A stretch of DNA of 64,000 nt from contig VCMS01000216.1 in NCBI GenBank assembly GCA_022539475.1, forward strand, positions 124,001 to 188,000. The letters are read 5' to 3'. The notes under the pieces were generated by a model, which was not told the origin of the DNA, made no database searches, and saw only the letters and a list, made by a program, of their open reading frames with translations. Positions 58,509 through 64,000 of the stretch are shown piece after piece (position 1 is the stretch's first letter; every line of letters starts with the position of its first letter). The DNA comes from Gracilaria domingensis. Taxonomy: Eukaryota > Rhodophyta > Florideophyceae > Gracilariales > Gracilariaceae. The translations under genes were made by a program, and so were the position numbers.

Positions 58509-59381
58509 ATGCCTCCGACTCCGCCTCCGAGTCCCAGATACTCTGACGTCCCTCAGCCTTCAGCTCCCGCCAAGAACGCGGGGCCTATTGTGGAAGGGCG
58601 TAATACCATGCTGGCGAACGAAAGAAGAACGTCATTTCCGCAAAACACGAATATCTGCAGCATGGCTGCTACCTCTCATCTTCTGATGTACCGTTACAGT
58701 TATGTGAAGAACAACACCTGGAGACCTAAATTCAGGCTTGCCCTTATTGTTCAGAGACGAGAATCCGTTCTTCCAGAATGAGACATCATACCATTGTTCG
58801 AAGCGCCGGTGTGGACAAAGTTCAAAAGTTGTCCTATTACGTTGGCGTCCCCTTCAAGAAACGCAGCCCGCAAAATGCGTGTCACTCCTCAAAGTCCGGA
58901 TGGTCTCACTGTCGCAACAGGAAAGTGGGCCTCCAACGTTGCAGACAGATTTAGCTCTATGGGTCTCACTTGCGGGGTTGTCGACGAAGACACATTTCTC
59001 GTAAGCTATTATGAGAAGATCGTGTGGCTATCAGCGTTCAACATCGTCGGGGCCTCAAGAGGTTTCATTCCTATGGACGTAGTCGCTACGGAGTGCAGTA
59101 CGGTTTGCTCACCAATAATGAAAGAGCTGTTGAAGATAGTTTCGCTTAAGACAGGTACTGCTTTCAACCTGGAAGAGACCGTTGGGGACTTCTTGCATAT
59201 GGGAAAACTCTCGTTGGCTTCCCTACTTCTTTCTCCGACTTTCAGTTTAGGAACGAGTACTTCTACAACTTTTCCCGCCAAGAAAGAAACATCGTAGGCG
59301 GTGACCCCGCTCCTTTTCATACAAACTACATCAACGTTGTTAAGGAAAAGTTATCCCTCTCCCCATTCTCCCAGCTTTGAG
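58509..59381 (+). pseudogene. Ketopantoate reductase-like protein, C-terminal domain, disrupted
   Basis: The recognisable part begins near 58795. DGLTVATGKWASNVADRF and GLTCGVVDEDTFLVS lead into YYEKIVWLSAFNIVGASRGF and IMKELLKIVSLKTG, the ApbA_C helices of 2-dehydropantoate 2-reductase. In the next frame follow GFPTSFSDFQFRNEYFYNF and GGDPAPFHTNYINVV, matching the conserved 'FPTA..EF.WRN..FY...DPCPLHT' end of plant KPR-like proteins. The frame change lies near 59185 (one base short). An in-frame TGA stands at 58779, just before the domain. The N-terminal dinucleotide-binding Rossmann part is not visible; 58509-58778 encodes a Pro-rich start of unclear relation. The enzyme would reduce ketopantoate, or a similar keto acid, with NADPH. 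Sequencing error is possible, but decay is more likely. Confidence 0.6.
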
Positions 59382-59926
59382 GTTAGAACACATGACTTTT
59401 CGGTGTTGTAAACCTTTTAGAGATAGTTAAACATAAAAGTTACTTTATCGAAATGACCTGTTCCTATTACATTACTTATATTGTTCGTCCTTCTGTGGTT
59501 CAAATATGCCCCTTTAAATCCTACATCCCTTATCACTAATACCTGGCTAAGTTTTTGCTAGATGGAAAAGGGCAATTCCATATCATTATAGTGCACGATA
59601 CTAGTAAGGAAACAAGTACAAAATTGTGATATTCTGAAGAACTAAGCATTTGCAATACTTGGGTCACCCGTATAAAGTAAGGTAAACCTTTATGGGTTTC
59701 AACCCTTAATGGAGGTTGTTTTACTGATCTTGATTTCTAAGCTCATGTTGAAGATATTCATAGTTTTCTTTACCCACTTGAACCCGTACATATAATTTAT
59801 GACTAAATCATCCTTTCTTTACTGCAAATCGATGCAAAAGCTTCTCGTCGTAGTAAGGTTTTAAAACAGTGCTACAATACCCATATATGGTCGTTTTTAG
59901 ACTATTTTTATACTACGAAACACCTT
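59382..59926. other. Intergenic stretch
   Basis: AT-rich, with no coding frame of note. It contains the upstream region of the HAD gene at 60006. A TATA-like run (TTTTTATACTAC) lies near 59905. Confidence 0.4.
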
Positions 59927-60005
59927 GTGAACATCAATCACATCCTTCTCATTCGTATACCCACACCCATTTGCAAAACGAACCCTTTCGAAAGCTTTCA
60001 AAACA

Positions 60006-60875
60006 TGTATAACTCAGAAGTTAGAGCCCAAGAAGTAACTCCTCAGCAGCTGGCTAACGAAATATTCGAAAATGGCTACGCCGTGATTAGTGATGTTGAC
60101 GGTACTCTGAAAAGAGCTGGGGAGAACATTCCTGCCGAAACAGTCAAATGCATGAAGTACATCAACGCACGCGTTGGTTTCGGAATTGCTACTGGGCGAG
60201 ATATAGAGGATGCCGAGAGTTTCATGGAGCACCTGGGTGGCTACACTTTGGCATCTCTAGAAACCAAGGCGCACGGTTGAGATTATCCAATGGTACCGAA
60301 ATTGATCAGGACCTTGACAGGGAAGGCTACGAAAGATGTGCAGCCGAACTTGAGAGACTTGCACTCTCCTTAAATGAATCGCACGGACTTCACGAAGAGC
60401 GTCAACAAGCAGTTGTGAGCACTAGAAAAGACAGCGGACTCCCTAACTTCACGTACAATGGACTGTCCAAGTGGAAAACAGAAGTTACTCCTGTGTTTCA
60501 AAAGTGTTGACATCCTTTCCGAACATGGTTGCGTACCCTCAAGATGAAAACTGTGACATAGGGGACATTCGTTTCACGAAAAATAGTGGGGCGCTAGCCT
60601 TGGTTGAAAACGACCCCCAGTTCGACACACATTTAATCGTTGCTTTCGGGAATGCTTCCAATGATGGCCTTCTATATGAAATGGCAACCCTGGCAGTTCA
60701 TGTGAATGGAGAAGACCATCCAGCAGCGGTAACATATCTTGTTGATGGGGTGGAGGACGTGCATGAGACCATCAGAAGGGTGGCAGAACTGTACGGGTAC
60801 AGAAAATATAAGTGTCAATGGTTTAGAAAAACTCTTGGAATTTGTTTCAAGTGCTACGAAGCCTGTAATACTTAG
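60006..60875 (+). pseudogene. HAD-superfamily phosphatase-like protein (trehalose-phosphatase-like), frame-disrupted
   Basis: Motif I is present in YAVISDVDGTLKRAG, with both aspartates (nucleophile and acid/base). Motif II is the Thr in GFGIATGRD. Motif IV reads FGNASNDGLLYEM, with Asn in place of the first usual Asp. The end, VNGEDHPAAVTYLVDGVEDV, resembles the trehalose-phosphatase C-terminus. The start at 60006 (MYNSEVRAQ) is chosen by alignment with the paralogue at 60928-61839; an upstream in-frame Met exists at 59927. Compared with that paralogue, the frame changes near 60246 and again near 60500, each by a single-base step. The gene is therefore either a young pseudogene or carries two sequence errors. 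The substrate is not predictable; sugar phosphates are the usual guess. Confidence 0.65.
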
Positions 60876-60927
60876 CTATGATATGAGATCTCAGTAATAA
60901 AAGTCTCGTATATATCTCATTACCCTT

Positions 60928-61839
60928 TTATGATTCATGGTGGTTTTTATCGTGCTGCTTTTCCTCGTAGCCGTACAACAGAGCCACCAACATAATTGTC
61001 GAATATACATCCTCCACGCTTTCGAACAGGTTGTGTACTCCACCCGGGATACAATCTTCTTTGACGTGAACGCCGTACACGCCTATCTCATGCAAAGGCC
61101 CGTCGCTCAAAGCACTTCCGAACGTCACGACGTCATCCGTATCAATAAATCTCGGTTCATTATCCACAAGATTTTCTCCTTCGCTTCCTTTTGTGTATCG
61201 CTTGTCCACAATTTCGCAACTGTTCTCGCCGGGATAGATAACAAACGCATCCATCTTCTGCAACAGGTCCCCAATAGCAGAATCAACTTCTTCTCTCCAC
61301 TGCCACAGTTTGTTGTACACGAAATTGGGAAGGCCACTATCACTTCTGGTCTCCACGAACCCCTTGTCATCATCATTCACAATACCATGCCTCCTATTCA
61401 AATCCCTTGCCAGGAACAGTAGTCCGTCAACAGTGTGTTCAAGGGTGTGATCATTGAATGCACCCTTAATTTCCCTCTCGTCAGAGAAACGCAGGAAAGC
61501 TCCATGATTCGCCGAGACACCAAACTTATAGTCTCCGAGTCCTTCCATTTTCCCCTCCACGTTGCCCACATCACCCCCTGTGACAAGTCCGAAACCAACA
61601 CGTTCGTCAATGAACTTCATACACTTCACAACTTCTTCTGGAATTGACTCTCTCTCTCTTCTCAACGTTCCATCAACGGAACTTAATATACCGTAATCAT
61701 TGGCATATATGAACTTAGACAAGGTATTGGGTGAAATTTCAGCCAAGTCTCTCTGTTCCTCTGCCATTTTTCCTGATAAAGTCACCATACTGCCACAAGT
61801 ACCGCATAGACAGGAACTGTATAGACTTCTCAGTTTCAT
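60928..61839 (-). CDS. HAD-superfamily protein, intact paralogue without the nucleophilic Asp
   Basis: This is an uninterrupted frame of 303 codons, convergent with its plus-strand paralogue (about 50 bp between the two ends). Shared blocks include IPEEVVKCMKFIDERVGFG, SGLPNFVYNKLWQWREEVDS and VESVEDVY-type endings. Motif I reads ILSSVDGTLRR: the first Asp, the nucleophile of the DxDGT motif, is replaced by Ser. Motif II reads VTGGD instead of ATGRD. Motif IV reads FGSALSDGPLHEI, with Ser for the first acidic residue. By family rules it should not form the phospho-aspartate intermediate, so it is probably a pseudoenzyme or binding protein. The start at 61839 (MKLRSLYSSCLCG) adds a Cys/Ser-rich lead; MAEEQRDLAEIS, 24 residues later, aligns better with the paralogue. 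Confidence 0.7.
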   Translation of the reverse strand: MKLRSLYSSCLCGTCGSMVTLSGKMAEEQRDLAEISPNTLSKFIYANDYGILSSVDGTLRRERESIPEEVVKCMKFIDERVGFGLVTGGDVGNVEGKMEGLGDYKFGVSANHGAFLRFSDEREIKGAFNDHTLEHTVDGLLFLARDLNRRHGIVNDDDKGFVETRSDSGLPNFVYNKLWQWREEVDSAIGDLLQKMDAFVIYPGENSCEIVDKRYTKGSEGENLVDNEPRFIDTDDVVTFGSALSDGPLHEIGVYGVHVKEDCIPGGVHNLFESVEDVYSTIMLVALLYGYEEKQHDKNHHES

Positions 61840-62103
61840 ACTTCTCTTAAAAGCAACCTTAAGTGCAGTTTCAGAAATGTTAGGACGCTACATGTTCATT
61901 TGCGAATTGACTGGTGCAACCAATGATGTTAACGATACCGAGCATTTGGCATGTTGCAATTAGACGCAACTGGACCAAAGACGTTTGACATTTGTTCAAT
62001 TACCAGCCTGCCGCACCTTTTCTATTTTCATATGTATAGCCTTGTAATAGTTTACTACTCTTAATACTCGCAATACACTCATAATTTACTAATCATCTCA
62101 TTT

Positions 62104-63662
62104 TCATCCACTTCGAGGCGCTCGCAGCCTCATTATTGGCAAATCGTCATCACTACTACTCTCGAGCACTTCGGTTCTACCGGCGTCCGCTTCCACACCA
62201 ATCTCCATGATCACTTGGTCCTCGTCCATGTCAACCGCCCCACCCTCCTTCTCGGACAACAGTTCATCCTCCGCCTCCTCCTCCTCGTCACCATTGACAA
62301 ACGTGGGTGGGAAATCCCGCACCCGATGAACAGCATCAGGTAGTGCGTAGCCCTCTGGTACTATGTACATGTGGTATCTAACCAGCAAATCCATAGACTC
62401 GGGCCTATCCACCTTGTCCTTCCCACTTGCTCCAGCATGTGTCACATCACCACGGCTCACGAATACAGAGTACGGTGCGATGATTATCTTCTTCGCTGGA
62501 TACACCTCCGACATCACTCGCAACTGTTGGTTGTTCATCCCCACCAGTTGATGGCTTCCAGCGCTCACCCAGAGAGGAAAGCCCTCTTTCCCAGAGGCCA
62601 TTACAAAGTATCCGGGGTTGCCAGTATTCATTGTTTCCTTCGTAACCAGACTACTGAAGTCGGTGTGCAGCGTCTGGCGCTTGCACTTTCTCGTCGTCCC
62701 CAGAAATCGACCACCAGTTTTCGGAGTGTACATCTTCACAGCTTCCCTTTCATTGTCTCATAGTCCCAAAGCCGCAGCAGTTGTACCCATTCGAACATCA
62801 AGTAAAGCACGCGACCTTACAACCCACCTGAGCTCCTCATTATCCTCCGGCTTCTCCACCGTAACCCGACGTGTCGACATCACTCTCCCCTCAAATGGTC
62901 CATCGCTACCGTCCTTCCATCCTTCATCATCGTTGATTATTTGAACAAACGACTTCTGTTCCTCCCCTTTCCGTATATCCGGCATCGCTCCATACTCATT
63001 CTCGAAGAAGTCTACCAACTTCCCCGACACATCTCCGAACTCCCGAACTTCTTCCAACTCCTCCCATTTAGGGACACCATTATCCGTCGCAAAGCCATCA
63101 AGCACGCAACATCGATTCTGCCTTAGCTCAGCTTGCATTCGGGTGAAGAACATTTGCCCAAATTCGTCATGCTCCTTCGCAGCAACCCACAGCACCTCTT
63201 CATCATCCATACCTGTCGGTTGAGTACGAGGATACTGCATACCAAATGTCTCCGCCCGTAGGCGATGTTCAGCCCTTGCAGCGTGCCAAAAGACAAGATG
63301 GTGTACATCTCTGAGATTCGAGACACTTAGCAGCTCTGACCTTTGTCCCTTCGGCAAGTGAATGACTCTGAGCCAGGGGTCCTTGTGCTCAATTACGTTC
63401 TTCCCTTGCCATTCCTGCGGTCTCAGCCTGGCATACCCGCACCATGATGGGTTCGGTGGGCCATCATATGGGTCTCTTCGAACAACTCCGTGCTCCTCAG
63501 ATTCTGGAAGAGCTGTAGGTAACTCGTCATCAAATGACCCCCCACCTGTCTCTTGCTGATCGTCTGGCGCAGCATCTTTCTCGACGGTGACAACCCATGG
63601 AACTGTCACAGAAAGAAGCTCATCGTCATCCACAAATGCAGAACTGCCTGCGTTCTCTGCAT
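62104..63662 (-). pseudogene. 2OG-Fe(II)-oxygenase-like protein with an in-frame TGA
   Basis: The frame runs from the junction repeat to 62758, meets a TGA, and continues in the same frame to 62104. The second part holds a jelly-roll dioxygenase pattern: HxD in TLHTDFSSL, the distal His in SRGDVTHAGASGK, and the 2-oxoglutarate-binding Arg in DLLVRYHMYIVPEG. The C-terminal tail is acidic. The first part (PWLRVIHLPKGQRSELLSVS, FGQMFFTRMQAELRQNRCCV) fits the helical N-terminal half of such proteins. Around the TGA the protein reads AALGL, stop, DNEREAVKMY; a Trp codon (TGG) there would restore a plain frame, so a point mutation or read error is likely. The true N-terminus has been replaced by the 33 codons of the junction repeat. 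The substrate is unknown; hydroxylation of protein or nucleic acid is the usual role of this fold. Confidence 0.5.
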
Positions 63663-64000
63663 CGTCTGTGTTCTGCAAAGTGGAATATAGTCTGTTCGCT
63701 TTGGAAACTAAGCTAGTTTTTGGGCTATTTGGGGCGCGCGAGGGGGTGGCAGAGGCTGGCACTCAAAAAATTAAGAAATTTTGGAATATTGAATTCCATC
63801 TCGCGCAGTTTAATTCTTGGGTCTCTTAGTTTTTGTAGAGGTTCTACTTCGCCGCACCACCCCATCCACTCTTTTCCGCGACCCTCTCTCAAATCTGCGC
63901 TCGTGCTAGTTTGCGTTTCCATTTTCTCCCAAGTGGCGATGCAAGTCGCAACTCATCTCATGTCAACCACCCTGCTATTCACTCTCATCTATCATGGCTC
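63663..64000. repeat. Junction repeat, copy 3 (runs off the window)
   Basis: It starts CGTCTGTGTTCTGCAAAGTG exactly like copies 1 and 2. To its left stands the oxygenase-like gene. The minus-strand frame MPASATPSRAPNSPKTSLVS runs in frame into that gene. The copy continues past the end of the window. Confidence 0.75.

Noticed and set aside
62758-62760. Selenocysteine codon
   Set aside because: There is no Cys-like catalytic context and I saw no selenocysteine-insertion element; a plain nonsense change or error is simpler.

Overview
This is eukaryotic, transposon-rich nuclear DNA, most likely from a red alga (a Chondrus-like florideophyte is my guess). The argument is an inference: there is a fragment of plant/algal phytoene desaturase (39.8-40.3 kb), a plant-type ketopantoate-reductase-like gene, host reading frames without obvious introns, and abundant chromovirus-type Ty3/gypsy elements. 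No rRNA, tRNA or CRISPR was seen. There are two runs of N (17824-18178 and 56194-56517).

Layout. 0-2.5 kb: GC-rich simple repeat, then a decayed coiled-coil gene. 2.7-4.6 kb: an intact 603-codon gene of unknown function (minus strand). 4.8-7.0 kb: a decayed pogo/Tigger-like DNA transposon. 7.3-7.9 kb: a small terminal-inverted-repeat element, with a chromovirus inserted at its very edge. 7.9-26.5 kb: that chromovirus, shown twice (LTR, interior, LTR, gap, interior, LTR). The host flank is also shown twice, so much of the second copy is probably an assembly duplication. 27.4-39.0 kb: a second, divergent chromovirus in reverse orientation, with a solo LTR of the first family inserted in its 3' LTR. 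39.0-42.2 kb: a junction repeat, the phytoene desaturase fragment and a GC-rich decayed locus. 42.5-47.5 kb: three giant palindromes, a Plavaka/KDZ-like transposase and a cluster of hairpins. 47.9-55.7 kb: a third chromovirus in reverse orientation, cut off by a second copy of the junction repeat. 56.5-58.5 kb: G-poor non-coding DNA. 58.5-63.7 kb: host genes, namely a ketopantoate-reductase-like pseudogene, two convergent HAD phosphatase-like paralogues and a 2OG-Fe(II)-oxygenase-like gene. The last is cut at its 5' end by a third copy of the junction repeat.

The best candidate for something new is a protein encoded antisense to gag-pol, between the chromodomain and the 3' LTR. It is present in all the chromovirus copies, including three that are clearly divergent from one another. 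Its core motifs are conserved and I recognise no known domain in it. Next come the junction repeat, which meets three unrelated left-hand sequences at the same nucleotide and supplies an in-frame N-terminus, and the telomere-like palindromes at 42.6-42.9 kb.

The retroelements are described as fossils: parts and extents only.
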